Shown here: piece by piece, positions 26,405 through 35,173 of the stretch | Layout of the letters: every line of letters begins with the position of its first letter | Position numbering within the stretch: position 1 is the first letter of the stretch | Origin: Alistipes sp. | GTDB taxonomy: Bacteria > Bacteroidota > Bacteroidia > Bacteroidales > Rikenellaceae | Assembly (NCBI GenBank): GCA_017631275.1 | Contig: JAGBTQ010000012.1 | Coordinates: forward strand, 1 to 64,000 | Reading direction: 5' to 3' | DNA length: 64,000 bases | Made by a program: the position numbers and the translations under genes | Notes under the pieces: generated by a model | Told to the model about the DNA's origin: nothing | The model's input: only the letters and a program-made list of their open reading frames with translations | Databases searched by the model: none

Positions 26405-27151
26405 ATGAAAAAACGTATTCTTATCACAGGAGCTACATCGGGCATTGGTCGTGCCACAGCACTACGTCTTGCCGAGCCAAACACCGAGATTATCATCACT
26501 GGCCGCCGCAAGGAGCGCCTCGAGGCACTCAAGGCCGAGGTCGAGGCAAAGGGCGCTGAGTGCACCCTACTACACTTCGACGTGCGCTCGGAGGCTGAGT
26601 GCATCGAGCACCTCAAGCCACTTGGCCGTGTAGATATCCTTGTGAACAACGCAGGTCTTGCTGCGGGATTGGAGCATATCGACAAGGGCGACTCACGCGA
26701 CTGGGACGCAATGATCGACACCAATGTAAAGGGCTTGCTCTACGTAACAAAGATCATCAGCGGCGCTATGGTCGAGGCTGGCAAGGGTGGCCACATCATC
26801 AACATCGGCTCTATTGCCGGCACTGAGCCCTACGAGAATGGCGCAGTATATTGCGCATCGAAGCATGCCGTGCATGCCATCTCGATGGCTATGCGTGCCG
26901 ACCTACTCTCGGCTGGCATCAAGGTTGGCGAGGTGCGCCCAGGAATGGTCGAAACCGAGTTCTCGGAGGTGCGCTTTCATGGCGACAAGGAGCGTGCCGA
27001 GGGCGTATATCGCGGTGTGGAGGCGTTGCAGGGCGAGGATATCGCCGAGGCAATACACTGGATGCTCAACCTCCCAGCCCACATGAACGTAAACGACATC
27101 GTGCTAATGCCTACATGCCAGGCAGGAGCATATTACACCTATCGTAAATAG
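26405..27151 (+). CDS. Short-chain dehydrogenase/reductase (YdfG-like)
   Basis: 248 residues, classical SDR. NAD(P)-binding TGATSGIGRATALRL, NNAGLAAG, catalytic Ser in NIGSIAGTEPY and the YCASKHAVHA Tyr/Lys pair. The sequence style (NNAGLA-GL, PGMVETEFSEVRF) resembles the NADP-dependent 3-hydroxy acid / serine dehydrogenase YdfG. It is 9 bp upstream of the sialidase gene and probably cotranscribed, though no pathway link is obvious. Confidence 0.87.
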   Translation: MKKRILITGATSGIGRATALRLAEPNTEIIITGRRKERLEALKAEVEAKGAECTLLHFDVRSEAECIEHLKPLGRVDILVNNAGLAAGLEHIDKGDSRDWDAMIDTNVKGLLYVTKIISGAMVEAGKGGHIINIGSIAGTEPYENGAVYCASKHAVHAISMAMRADLLSAGIKVGEVRPGMVETEFSEVRFHGDKERAEGVYRGVEALQGEDIAEAIHWMLNLPAHMNVNDIVLMPTCQAGAYYTYRK

Positions 27152-27160
27152 TGAACTATC

Positions 27161-28486
27161 ATGCGCAATATCAATATGTTATGGGCAGTACTATGTAGCG
27201 TAGCCACGTTTGCTTGCAGCTGCACGCCGCCCGACGGACCTACCCCTGAGCCAGAGCCCCAGAAGCCCGCTGCCGAGCGCTTCGAGGTGTTTCAGTTGCT
27301 CAACCCTACAGACATACCCTACCGTATTCCTGCCATTGCCACGGCTAACGACGGCACTCTTATCGCCGTTGCCGACTACCGCCATAGCGGCACAGACATC
27401 GGCGTTACGGACAAGGGTCGTATCGACCTACACTACCGCCTATCGCACGACAACGGCAACACGTGGGGTGAGGTGATGCCTCTTATCGAGGGCAAGGGTG
27501 ACAAGTCGCCCGACTTTATGAACGTGGGCTTTGGCGACCCCTGCATCGTGGCAGATAGAGAGTCGAGCCGTGTGCTCATGATGTCGTGCGCTGGTAATGT
27601 GTCGTTCCAGAATGGCACACGCCACAACCACCAGAACATCGCCCGCTTCTACTCGGAGGATGGTGGCAAGACCTGGAGCGAGCCCGAGGATATCGCCGAG
27701 TCTATCTACTCGCAGTTCGACGACTCGAAGTATGGCCCTGTGCGCTCGATGTTCGTGGCATCGGGCCGCATCATGCAGAGCCGCCTAACAAAGGTTGGTG
27801 CATACTACCGCCTATATTGCGCTGTGCTTGTTAAGGATCGCTCGCAGAAGCACATGAACTATGTGCTCTTCTCCGACGACTTTGGCATGTCGTGGAAGGT
27901 GCTCGGAAACATCAATGAGCCAGCCGTTTACAATACTGCCGACGAGCCTAAGGTAGAGGAGTTGCCCGATGGCACACTCCTTATTAGCTCACGCTACAAT
28001 GGTGGCCGCTACTACAACCTATTCTCATATACCGACGTAAATAGTGGCGCTGGCGTGTGGGACGACGCAGCATTCTCAGGCGCTTCGAACAATGGTGTGG
28101 AGTCGAAGGATAACTCTACAAATGGCGAGGTTATGCTCATTCCCGCAACACGCATAGCAGATAACGCGGCTGTGCACATCTTGCTGCAGTCGGTGCCTCT
28201 GGGCCCTAACCGCGCAAATGTGGGCATCTACTATAAAGAGATTGCCTCGTTCGAGGACTATATATCGCCTATGGAGGTGGCTCAAAACTGGGACGGCGTG
28301 ACACAGATCAGCACGCTCAACTCGGCATACTCGACCATGACATGGCAGAGCGACAACCGCCTCGGCTTCCTCTACGAGGAGGAGACCCACGGCACATCGA
28401 ACCTCGCCTACGGAGGCTATACCATTGTGTATGAGTGCTTCGACATCGAGGATTTGACCGAGGGCAAATACACCTACCGCAAGTAG
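27161..28486 (+). CDS. Exo-sialidase (GH33-like) lipoprotein
   Basis: 441 residues. A signal ends in FACSC followed by a Pro-rich linker, suggesting a lipid-anchored, possibly surface protein. The propeller shows the sialidase RIP motif (DIPYRIPAIAT) and Asp-box repeats (SHDNGNTW, SEDGGKTW, SDDFGMSW), with catalytic-type residues in ISSRYNGGRYY and near the C-terminus. It should release terminal sialic acids from host glycans. No sialic-acid catabolic genes lie next to it. Confidence 0.82.
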   Translation: MRNINMLWAVLCSVATFACSCTPPDGPTPEPEPQKPAAERFEVFQLLNPTDIPYRIPAIATANDGTLIAVADYRHSGTDIGVTDKGRIDLHYRLSHDNGNTWGEVMPLIEGKGDKSPDFMNVGFGDPCIVADRESSRVLMMSCAGNVSFQNGTRHNHQNIARFYSEDGGKTWSEPEDIAESIYSQFDDSKYGPVRSMFVASGRIMQSRLTKVGAYYRLYCAVLVKDRSQKHMNYVLFSDDFGMSWKVLGNINEPAVYNTADEPKVEELPDGTLLISSRYNGGRYYNLFSYTDVNSGAGVWDDAAFSGASNNGVESKDNSTNGEVMLIPATRIADNAAVHILLQSVPLGPNRANVGIYYKEIASFEDYISPMEVAQNWDGVTQISTLNSAYSTMTWQSDNRLGFLYEEETHGTSNLAYGGYTIVYECFDIEDLTEGKYTYRK

Positions 28487-28520
28487 GCATATTGTATAGT
28501 TTTATTAACAACTTAATACT

Positions 28521-29114
28521 ATGAAAAAACTTATTTGCACAATACTATGCTTGCTTGTATGTTTCGCCACATATGGCCAAACAGAAGAGACGCAACACCT
28601 AACATTTAAGGATATACCTATTGACGGCACTCCTACTGCCTTTGGTAATAAGCTTAAAGCCATTGGCTTTACTTTTGATTTTGAGGATGATCAAGGTGCA
28701 CATTGGTACCAAGGTGCTTTTGCGGGCTACAATAACTGCAATATCTGTGTTAAATATTCACAGAACCTTGTGTATGAGATAGTTGTACTATTCCCTGAAT
28801 GCTACTCGTGGAATATGCTGAATAATAGTTATCAAAGCCTAAAAAATATGTTAATCTCAAAATATGGTGATCCCTTTGCCAATGAAGAGAAATTCGAAAA
28901 TTTTCCATCATACCGAAACATTAATGATGACAACGATAAATTTCAGGAAGTAAAAAATGATCATTGCGTTTATTATACAGTTATCAATAATTATGTAAAC
29001 GGAATGGGCACCATTGTTCTTGAAATTAAAACTGGCACACCACGCGTAGGACTACACTATATTGACTATATAAATAATTCTGCTAAAGATGCTGCCGCAC
29101 TAAACGATTTATAA
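28521..29114 (+). CDS. Secreted protein of unknown function
   Basis: 197 residues with a signal peptide (MKKLICTILCLLVCFATYGQ). No family was recognised. The mature protein opens with LTFKDIPIDGTPTAFGNKLKAIGF, which looks like a short alpha/beta substrate-binding start, and is rich in Asn, Tyr and Lys. Base composition is clearly more AT-rich than the flanking sialidase and FAD genes, suggesting acquired DNA. It lies 34 bp after the sialidase stop codon. Confidence 0.6.
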   Translation: MKKLICTILCLLVCFATYGQTEETQHLTFKDIPIDGTPTAFGNKLKAIGFTFDFEDDQGAHWYQGAFAGYNNCNICVKYSQNLVYEIVVLFPECYSWNMLNNSYQSLKNMLISKYGDPFANEEKFENFPSYRNINDDNDKFQEVKNDHCVYYTVINNYVNGMGTIVLEIKTGTPRVGLHYIDYINNSAKDAAALNDL

Positions 29115-29340
29115 CAAAATCTTCTCGGACTCGAACTGCGGTCAGCAGGGCGAGAGCAGACCAAGGTGGTTTAATTGGGCGAAATACCGTAGGTATAGAA
29201 GATGGGGTGAGTGTTAGCGCCAAGCTTGCTTGAGCGACTGACACTCGCCCTATATTCGTAGTTGCGTGGCAACTCGCACAATCAATCACCGCCGACTAGT
29301 CTGCCGAGTCGCCACAGTCAGTGCGTGGCCCTTTAGACGC
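29115..29340. other. Unassigned hairpin-rich gap
   Basis: No protein gene. Stems visible on either strand: GGGTGAGTGT / ACACTCGCCC (one G-U pair), GTTGC-GTG-GCAAC, and TACC-GTA-GGTA. A tRNA-like T-arm string (minus strand GTTCGAGTCC) occurs near 29125 but its flanks do not pair, so it may be a decayed tRNA end. The terminator at 29341-29370 would close a rightward RNA. A small RNA or RNA-gene remnant is possible. Confidence 0.3.
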
Positions 29341-29370
29341 AAAAAAGCGACCCTCAATAGGTCGCTTTTT
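29341..29370. terminator. Terminator downstream of tRNA-Leu
   Basis: Perfect inverted repeat AAAAAGCGACC / GGTCGCTTTTT, usable on both strands. In the minus direction it begins 1 nt after the tRNA 3' end. Confidence 0.8.
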
Positions 29371-29371
29371 G

Positions 29372-29453
29372 TGCGGATAAAGGGACTCGAACCCCCACGC
29401 CTCTCGGCATCAGATCCTAAGTCTGACGTGGCTACCAATTACACCATATCCGC
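29372..29453 (-). tRNA. tRNA-Leu (anticodon UAG)
   Basis: Acceptor arms GCGGATA and TATCCGC pair fully. The anticodon stem TCAGA / TCTGA encloses the loop CTTAGGA, giving anticodon TAG that reads CUA leucine codons. A long variable arm (TGCCGAGAGGCGT region) and the GGGGTTCGAGTCCC T-arm are present, as expected for a class II tRNA. The CCA end is not encoded. Confidence 0.93.
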
Positions 29454-29499
29454 AGGATCTTGCTTTCCGAAACACCGTGCCTGGTGTCGTTTAGCGGTG

Positions 29500-29530
29500 C
29501 AAATATAGAAACTTTTTGTAATATACACAA
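29500..29530 (-). promoter_or_regulatory. tRNA-Leu promoter
   Basis: Minus-strand TATATTTG (29500-29507) with TTG (29528-29530) at 20 bp, followed by the same TTTGCACC start-region string seen in the promoter array at the left edge. Confidence 0.65.
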
Positions 29531-29635
29531 CACTTAGTGCGAAAAATGCAAAAAAAAATGAATTTATAGACTCGTTGTACAAATTTTTAGTACCTTTGTT
29601 ATACCTGATTACAACTAACTTAAACTATTAACTCC

Positions 29636-30097
29636 ATGAAAAAGTTTATTCTGCTATTTGCAGCCTTGATTATTTCGGGAGCATGTTTTGCTCAAAGACC
29701 AAGCATCACAGATTTCTGCTACTACGACAGCTACTGCAACACCATTGAGACATACTCATGTGAACAGATTATAGCGAAATTGAGAGCTAAGGGCTATTAT
29801 GTTTCGAATACCGAGATATATTACATCGATAACGACCGTGAAAGAGGTTGCTACTACTACTATCTCTACAATAGCAACTCCAACACCACGGTTGAAATTA
29901 GCCAATATGAGGGTCCTTCACAGATTACATTTAACTCGATGGAAGATGGTATTCGATTTGTGAACGAAGCTACAAGCATGAACTACATCAAACGTTCCAA
30001 TGGTAGCAAATATATAATGACACGAGAACAAGAGTATGGTGTTTGTGGTCTGAGTTTGAATGGCAAATACATATATTTTGACAACTACGTGTATTAA
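29636..30097 (+). CDS. Small secreted Tyr-rich protein of unknown function
   Basis: 153 residues with a signal peptide (MKKFILLFAALIISGACFAQ). It is rich in Tyr, Asn and Ser and has five cysteines in the mature part. No family was recognised. It is AT-rich compared with neighbours, like the gene at 28521. A TACCTTTG box lies at 29591-29598, and the gene ends at the terminator starting 30124. Confidence 0.55.
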   Translation: MKKFILLFAALIISGACFAQRPSITDFCYYDSYCNTIETYSCEQIIAKLRAKGYYVSNTEIYYIDNDRERGCYYYYLYNSNSNTTVEISQYEGPSQITFNSMEDGIRFVNEATSMNYIKRSNGSKYIMTREQEYGVCGLSLNGKYIYFDNYVY

Positions 30098-30123
30098 TGC
30101 CCTATTAAAAAGTTTTGCTTCAT

Positions 30124-30158
30124 AAACGCATAAGATTGGCTCTTATGCGTTTTTTTTA
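30124..30158 (+). terminator. Intrinsic terminator
   Basis: Stem AAACGCATAAG / CTTATGCGTTT with an ATTGGCT loop and eight T. It follows the secreted-protein gene; its loop also supplies the -33 of the next promoter. Confidence 0.8.
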
Positions 30159-30166
30159 TATCTTTG
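30136..30166 (+). promoter_or_regulatory. Promoter of the FAD-dependent oxidoreductase gene
   Basis: TTG (30136-30138) and TATCTTTG (30159-30166) at 20 bp. The promoter overlaps the upstream terminator: its -33 is in the hairpin loop and its -7 follows the T run. Confidence 0.6.
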
Positions 30167-30186
30167 CGTAATTAATAGACTTTTTT

Positions 30187-31752
30187 ATGCCAAAGACTAT
30201 CACCTTGCAGCTATCGCCCAAGCAGGCGGCAGACGAGAAATTCTACATAGCACAGGCTGCCCGCACGCTGAGTATCCGTCAGAGCGACATAGCCCTGGCA
30301 CGTGTCGTTAAGCGCTCGATAGATGCTCGTCAGCGCATGGCTAAGGTAAACCTTACGCTCGAGATATATGTTGACCAGGAGCCACAGCCAGCACCACTAC
30401 ACTTCGACTACCCCTCGGTGGAGCATGGCACAGAGGTTATTGTTGTAGGCTCGGGCCCTGCGGGCTTGTTCGCCTCGCTACGCCTCATAGAGCTCGGCTA
30501 CAAGCCTATTCTCCTGGAGCGTGGCAAGTCGGTGCTTTCGCGCAAGCACGACATTGCGCAGATTAACCGTGGTGGCGACATAGACCCCAACTCGAACTAC
30601 GCCTTTGGCGAGGGTGGCGCAGGAACATTCTCCGACGGTAAGCTCTTCACACGCAGCAAGAAGCGTGGCGACTACAACAAGGCATTGCAGACCCTTGTAT
30701 GGCATGGCGCAAACCCCACAATACTCTACGAGGCACACCCTCACATCGGCACAGACAAGCTGCCACGCATCATATCGAACATATGTCGCACCATAACCGA
30801 GCATGGCGGCAAGGTGTTGTTCGAGAGTCGAGTTTCGGGCTTTGTGCTTAAGCGTGGCAGAATAACAGGCGTTAAGGTGGGTGACACAACGATTGAGGGT
30901 GCTGCCGTGGTACTTGCCACAGGACACTCAGCACGCGACATCTACGAGATGCTCTACAACGAGGGCATAGCCATCGAGGCAAAGCCCTTTGCTATGGGCG
31001 TGCGCATAGAGCACCCACAACGACTTATCGACAGCATACAGTATCACCGCGAGGAGCGTGGCGAGTGGCTCCCCGCAGCAAGCTACTCGCTTGTTAGTCA
31101 GGAGGCTGGTCGTGGCGTATATTCATTCTGCATGTGCCCCGGAGGCTTCATCGTGCCAGCGATGACCGACGCCAAGCAGTCGGTGGTAAACGGCATGTCG
31201 CCAAGTGGTCGTAACTCGGCATTTGCCAACTCGGGACTCGTTACCGAGGTGCGCCTCGAGGACTTTGCATACCTCCGCGAGCAGTGGGGCGAGCTTGCAG
31301 GACTACGCTATCAGCAGCAGTTCGAGGAGCTTGCACGCCTACATAGTGGCGACAGACAGGTGGCTCCAGCGCAACGTGTGTCGGACTTCGTGGCAGGACG
31401 TGCATCACACTCACTACCCCGCACATCATATATCCCAGGTCTTAAGGCCTCACGCCTCGACATTTGGATGCCCGAGGAGATAGGTGCTCGCCTACGCAGT
31501 GGTATCGCTACGTTTGGCCGCAAGATGCGAGGCTTCGTATCGGACGAGGCAATAGTTGTGGGCGTGGAGTCACGAACATCAACCCCCGTGCGCATACCTC
31601 GTGACCCAGAGTCACTTATGCACACCGAGGTGGCAGGACTATTCCCTGCGGGCGAGGGTGCAGGATATGCCGGAGGTATTGTCTCGGCAGCCCTCGACGG
31701 CGAGCGTGTTGCCGACGCCGTAGCTCGCTTCTGCAAAGCAAACAACCTATAA
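30187..31752 (+). CDS. FAD-dependent dehydrogenase (COG2509 type)
   Basis: 521 residues. An N-terminal domain of about 85 residues (LSIRQSDIALARVVKRSIDA) precedes the FAD Rossmann motif VVGSGPAGLFASL. Then follow LERGKSVLSRKHDIAQINRGG, GGAGTFSDGKL and the C-terminal FPAGEGAGYAGGIVSAALDG. This is the pattern of the uncharacterised FAD-dependent dehydrogenase family COG2509. The substrate is unknown. The SSS transporter starts 9 bp downstream. Confidence 0.85.
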   Translation: MPKTITLQLSPKQAADEKFYIAQAARTLSIRQSDIALARVVKRSIDARQRMAKVNLTLEIYVDQEPQPAPLHFDYPSVEHGTEVIVVGSGPAGLFASLRLIELGYKPILLERGKSVLSRKHDIAQINRGGDIDPNSNYAFGEGGAGTFSDGKLFTRSKKRGDYNKALQTLVWHGANPTILYEAHPHIGTDKLPRIISNICRTITEHGGKVLFESRVSGFVLKRGRITGVKVGDTTIEGAAVVLATGHSARDIYEMLYNEGIAIEAKPFAMGVRIEHPQRLIDSIQYHREERGEWLPAASYSLVSQEAGRGVYSFCMCPGGFIVPAMTDAKQSVVNGMSPSGRNSAFANSGLVTEVRLEDFAYLREQWGELAGLRYQQQFEELARLHSGDRQVAPAQRVSDFVAGRASHSLPRTSYIPGLKASRLDIWMPEEIGARLRSGIATFGRKMRGFVSDEAIVVGVESRTSTPVRIPRDPESLMHTEVAGLFPAGEGAGYAGGIVSAALDGERVADAVARFCKANNL

Positions 31753-31761
31753 CCGAGCGCC

Positions 31762-33222
31762 ATGACTTCCGCAGCCATTGTTGCAACTGTCGTAGCCTAC
31801 CTCGCCCTGCTCTTTGGCGTGGCGTGGCTAACGTCGCGTGGCAATAGCTCAGCGGCATTCTTCACGGGTGGTCGCAACACCCCACGTGGCGTGGCGGCAA
31901 TAGCCATGGTGGGCGCTGCGATGTCGGGCGTGACATATATCTCTGTGCCGGGCACGGTGGCGGCAGACGGCTTTAGCTACTTGCAGACAACGCTCGGCTT
32001 CTTCGTGGGCTATATCATGATAGCCTTTGTACTAATACCTTTATACTATCGCACGGGCGTGGTGTCGCTATACGAGTATCTCGACAAGCGCTTCAACCTC
32101 GCCGCACAGCGCACGGGAGCGTGGCTCTTCTTCATATCGAAGCTACTCTCGGCATCGCTACGTGCCTTTGTCATCTGTGCCGTGTTACAGGGCTTGCTCT
32201 ACGAGCGCTGGGGAATACCCTTTTGGGTAAATGCCATGGTTATGATGGCTCTCGTGTGGCTCTACACACGTCGTGGCGGTGTGAGGGCTGTGGTGTGGGT
32301 CGAGATGGTTAAAACCATACTTATGGTTAGTAGCATTGTGCTATGTATCGCATTCGTTATCAAAGCATTAGGACTCAACCTCAGTGAGGCGCTAACGACC
32401 ATACACCAAAGCGACTACTCGCAGATTTTGTTCCTTGACAATCCTCTCGACAGGCGCTATTTCTGGAAACAATTTATCGCCGGCATCTTCCTCGTTGTGG
32501 CGATGACGGGCCTCGACCAAGATATGATGCAGACTATGTTGTCGTGTCGCAACCAGCGCGACTCACAGCGCAGCATGATACAATCCATCATGGTTCAGGT
32601 GGTTGTCATAGCACTCTTTCTTGCGCTTGGCGCACTGCTCTACACCTTTATTGATAGCCGAGGCCTGAGCATAGAGCGTGGCGACGACCTCTTTGGCTTT
32701 GTGGCTACCGAGTGTGGACTACCCACAATCGTGGGCGTAGCCTTCCTGCTTGGTCTTGTAGCCTCGACATACTCGTCGGCAGGCTCGGCACTAACAGCAC
32801 TAACAACCTCATTTACAATAGATATCCTCGGCGCTAATCGCCGCCACGACAGCACAACGGCTGAGGGTAGCGAGGCTATTAGCACGGTGCGTAGCCGTGT
32901 GCACATAGTCATTGCAGCGGCTATGTGTGGCGTGATAATGATGTTTGGCAGCTGGAGTAGCATGGGCGTCATCACGCTGATATTTACCATGGCGAGCTAC
33001 ACCTACGGACCACTTCTTGGTATGTTTGCCTTTGGACTATTGAGCAAGCGCTCGGTGCGAGGCTGGGCAATGCCCGTCGTGGCACTCGCCTCACCTACGA
33101 TAAGCTACCTCATTGCCACACATTCGCAAGCATGGCTCGGCGGCTATACCTTTAGCTATGAGATACTTATCGTGAACGCCGCACTTAGCATGCTCGGTTT
33201 GTGGGCATTCTCCCGAAAGTAG
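31762..33222 (+). CDS. Sodium:solute symporter (SSS family)
   Basis: 486 residues, about thirteen membrane segments. SSS motifs: FFTGGRNTPRGVAAIAMVGAAMSGVTYI near the N-terminus and GLVASTYSSAGSALTALTTSFTIDIL (sodium-site helix 8 region). The family couples sodium entry to uptake of sugars, amino acids or organic anions; the substrate is not predictable. It ends at the bidirectional terminator at 33241. Confidence 0.87.
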   Translation: MTSAAIVATVVAYLALLFGVAWLTSRGNSSAAFFTGGRNTPRGVAAIAMVGAAMSGVTYISVPGTVAADGFSYLQTTLGFFVGYIMIAFVLIPLYYRTGVVSLYEYLDKRFNLAAQRTGAWLFFISKLLSASLRAFVICAVLQGLLYERWGIPFWVNAMVMMALVWLYTRRGGVRAVVWVEMVKTILMVSSIVLCIAFVIKALGLNLSEALTTIHQSDYSQILFLDNPLDRRYFWKQFIAGIFLVVAMTGLDQDMMQTMLSCRNQRDSQRSMIQSIMVQVVVIALFLALGALLYTFIDSRGLSIERGDDLFGFVATECGLPTIVGVAFLLGLVASTYSSAGSALTALTTSFTIDILGANRRHDSTTAEGSEAISTVRSRVHIVIAAAMCGVIMMFGSWSSMGVITLIFTMASYTYGPLLGMFAFGLLSKRSVRGWAMPVVALASPTISYLIATHSQAWLGGYTFSYEILIVNAALSMLGLWAFSRK

Positions 33223-33240
33223 GCTTGCATCATAAAACAA

Positions 33241-33272
33241 AAAATGCTACCCAACAACTGGGTAGCATTTTT
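33241..33272. terminator. Bidirectional intrinsic terminator
   Basis: Stem AAAATGCTACCC / GGGTAGCATTTT, 7 nt loop, T runs on both strands. It lies between convergent genes ending at 33222 and 33291. Confidence 0.85.
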
Positions 33273-33290
33273 TATTTCGTAGACCACTTA

Positions 33291-33935
33291 TTAAAAATGG
33301 AAGCCGAAGCCGAGGTATATGCCCTGGTTTACACGGCGATACTTGACATCCTTTGCGTCGAAGCCAAACTCGCCACCATGTGGTCGTGGGTTGAGCATAA
33401 CAGCTTGATAGCCAAGCATAATGTCGTACTTATACTTGCTCTCGGGCGACTGAATACGCACGCCAACACCGCCCGAGCCATTAAGACCAAAGCGCACGCC
33501 CTTGTTAAAGAGCATGTTGGTACCGAGGCTCACGAAGTTAAACAAGCAGTTCTTGCGCGTGCCGTAGTAGTAGTGGCCTGTTAGGGAGATAGGCACGAAG
33601 GTGTGGTTATACTGCATCTGAGCGCCAAGCTCGAAGCCAAGCTTCCAGTGGTTGTTTAAGAAGTAGCCACCGTTGAACATCACATTTCCGCCAATCATAG
33701 CCTTGCCATCAGCATTCTTAACGCCCGCAAAATACTCTGTCACAGGCTTCTCGTTATATACCTTCATGTAGCCCATCTCGTAGAACAAGAGGCTAAAGCG
33801 GCCCTCGGCACCCCACTCCCAACCAGTGTAGTGGCGTGTCTTGCGCTCGATCTCCTCGGCAGTCTCACGCTTCTTTGCCTCAGCCGCAGGCACTATCATG
33901 ACGATTGCAATAAGCAACAGCAAAAATCTCTTCAT
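33291..33935 (-). CDS. Outer-membrane beta-barrel protein, unknown function
   Basis: 214 residues from ATG at 33935, which begins a signal peptide (MKRFLLLLIAIVMIVPAAEA). Alternating hydrophobic/polar strands with aromatic girdles and a C-terminal GFGFHF ending in Phe indicate a small outer-membrane barrel recognised by BAM. No close family was recognised. It is 42 bp downstream of galE and may be cotranscribed with it. Confidence 0.65.
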   Translation of the reverse strand: MKRFLLLLIAIVMIVPAAEAKKRETAEEIERKTRHYTGWEWGAEGRFSLLFYEMGYMKVYNEKPVTEYFAGVKNADGKAMIGGNVMFNGGYFLNNHWKLGFELGAQMQYNHTFVPISLTGHYYYGTRKNCLFNFVSLGTNMLFNKGVRFGLNGSGGVGVRIQSPESKYKYDIMLGYQAVMLNPRPHGGEFGFDAKDVKYRRVNQGIYLGFGFHF

Positions 33936-33977
33936 ATCTCTATCTTTTAACAGCTTAATAACGAAATTAGGTGGCAA

Positions 33978-35003
33978 TTATTGTTTGCGCACGTTGCACT
34001 CCCACTCCCATGCCGAGCGCAAGGTATCTACGAGCTCACGCTGAGCCTTCCAGCCGAGCTCCTCGTTGGCAAGGGTGGTATCTGCCCACACCGCCATAAC
34101 GTCGCCAGCACGGCGTGGCGCAACCTTATAGTTTAGCTTGAGTTTGTTAGCCTCCTCGAAGCCGCGTACAAGCTCGAATACCGACACGGGGCGACCTGTG
34201 CCGATGTTGAACACCTCATAATTCTGCTTGTTGCGCTCCTCGATAAGGCGACAGATAGCCACCACATGGGCACGCGCCAAGTCGACAACGTCGATGTAGT
34301 CGCGAAGGCATGAGCCATCAGGGGTGTTGTAGTCGTCGCCGAAGATGCTTAGGCACTCGCGGATGCCTGCTGCCGTCTGCGTGATGTAGGGCACAAGGTT
34401 ATTTGGAACACCGCGTGGCAACTCGCCAATGAGTGCCGAGGGGTGGGCGCCAATAGGGTTGAAGTAGCGCAAGGCAATGCCTCGTAGCTTGCCGTCGTTT
34501 GCCGCAACCATATCGCGGAGGATATCCTCAGCCATCTGCTTGGTGTTGCCATAGGGCGATGTTGCAGGCTTGCGTGGCGTAAGCTCGGTCACGGGCAGCA
34601 CCTCGGCATCGCCATAGACAGTTGCCGAAGATGAGAAGAGGATGTTTGCTCGGCCATACTCCAACATAAGTTCAAGCAAGTTGATAAACGATAGGAGGTT
34701 GTTGCGATAGTACTTCGCTGGCTCGGCAACCGACTCGCCCACAGCCTTATATGCTGCAAAGTGGATTGCTGAGTCGAACTCATACTCCTCGAACACACGG
34801 CGCATGGCCTCCTTGTCGCAGCAGTCTGCCTCGACAAATTTTGGCTCAACGCCCGTAATCTTGCGGATGCCCTCAAGTGAGTTACGGTCGCTATTTGAAA
34901 AGTTATCTACGATAATCACCTCGTAGCCAGCCTCGATAAGCTCAACGGCTGTGTGTGAGCCGATATATCCGGCACCACCTGTTACAAGAACTCCTCGTTT
35001 CAT
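33978..35003 (-). CDS. galE: UDP-glucose 4-epimerase
   Basis: 341 residues from ATG at 35003 (MKRGVLVTGGAGYIGSHTAV). A longer TTG start would lie inside the TATCTTTG box at 35029-35036 and is rejected. Extended SDR: GGAGYIGSH NAD site, FSSSATVYGD, and the YGNTK Tyr/Lys pair. C-terminal substrate part includes GTGRPVSVFEL and APRRAGDVMAVWAD. It interconverts UDP-glucose and UDP-galactose. Confidence 0.92.
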   Translation of the reverse strand: MKRGVLVTGGAGYIGSHTAVELIEAGYEVIIVDNFSNSDRNSLEGIRKITGVEPKFVEADCCDKEAMRRVFEEYEFDSAIHFAAYKAVGESVAEPAKYYRNNLLSFINLLELMLEYGRANILFSSSATVYGDAEVLPVTELTPRKPATSPYGNTKQMAEDILRDMVAANDGKLRGIALRYFNPIGAHPSALIGELPRGVPNNLVPYITQTAAGIRECLSIFGDDYNTPDGSCLRDYIDVVDLARAHVVAICRLIEERNKQNYEVFNIGTGRPVSVFELVRGFEEANKLKLNYKVAPRRAGDVMAVWADTTLANEELGWKAQRELVDTLRSAWEWECNVRKQ

Positions 35004-35117
35004 AGATTTGCTTATAAAATTCAAAGTACAAAGATACAAAAATTTCTTGGCAATATCAGTGCAAAAGTTAAAAACTTTTCGTTATCGCCCCAGCACGTCG
35101 CTTTTTTGGGCATAACA

Positions 35118-35148
35118 TTGAATAATTCGCAAAGTATTGTTATCTTTG
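35118..35148 (+). promoter_or_regulatory. Promoter of the BspA-like gene
   Basis: TTG (35118-35120) and TATCTTTG (35141-35148) with a 20 bp spacer, 25 bp before the start codon. Confidence 0.7.
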
Positions 35149-35173
35149 CTATATCAAAAAAACACTCAAAAAT

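Noticed and set aside
29266..29508. Plus-strand open frame across the tRNA
   Set aside because: It runs through the terminator and antisense to tRNA-Leu; a known artefact of tRNA-spanning frames.
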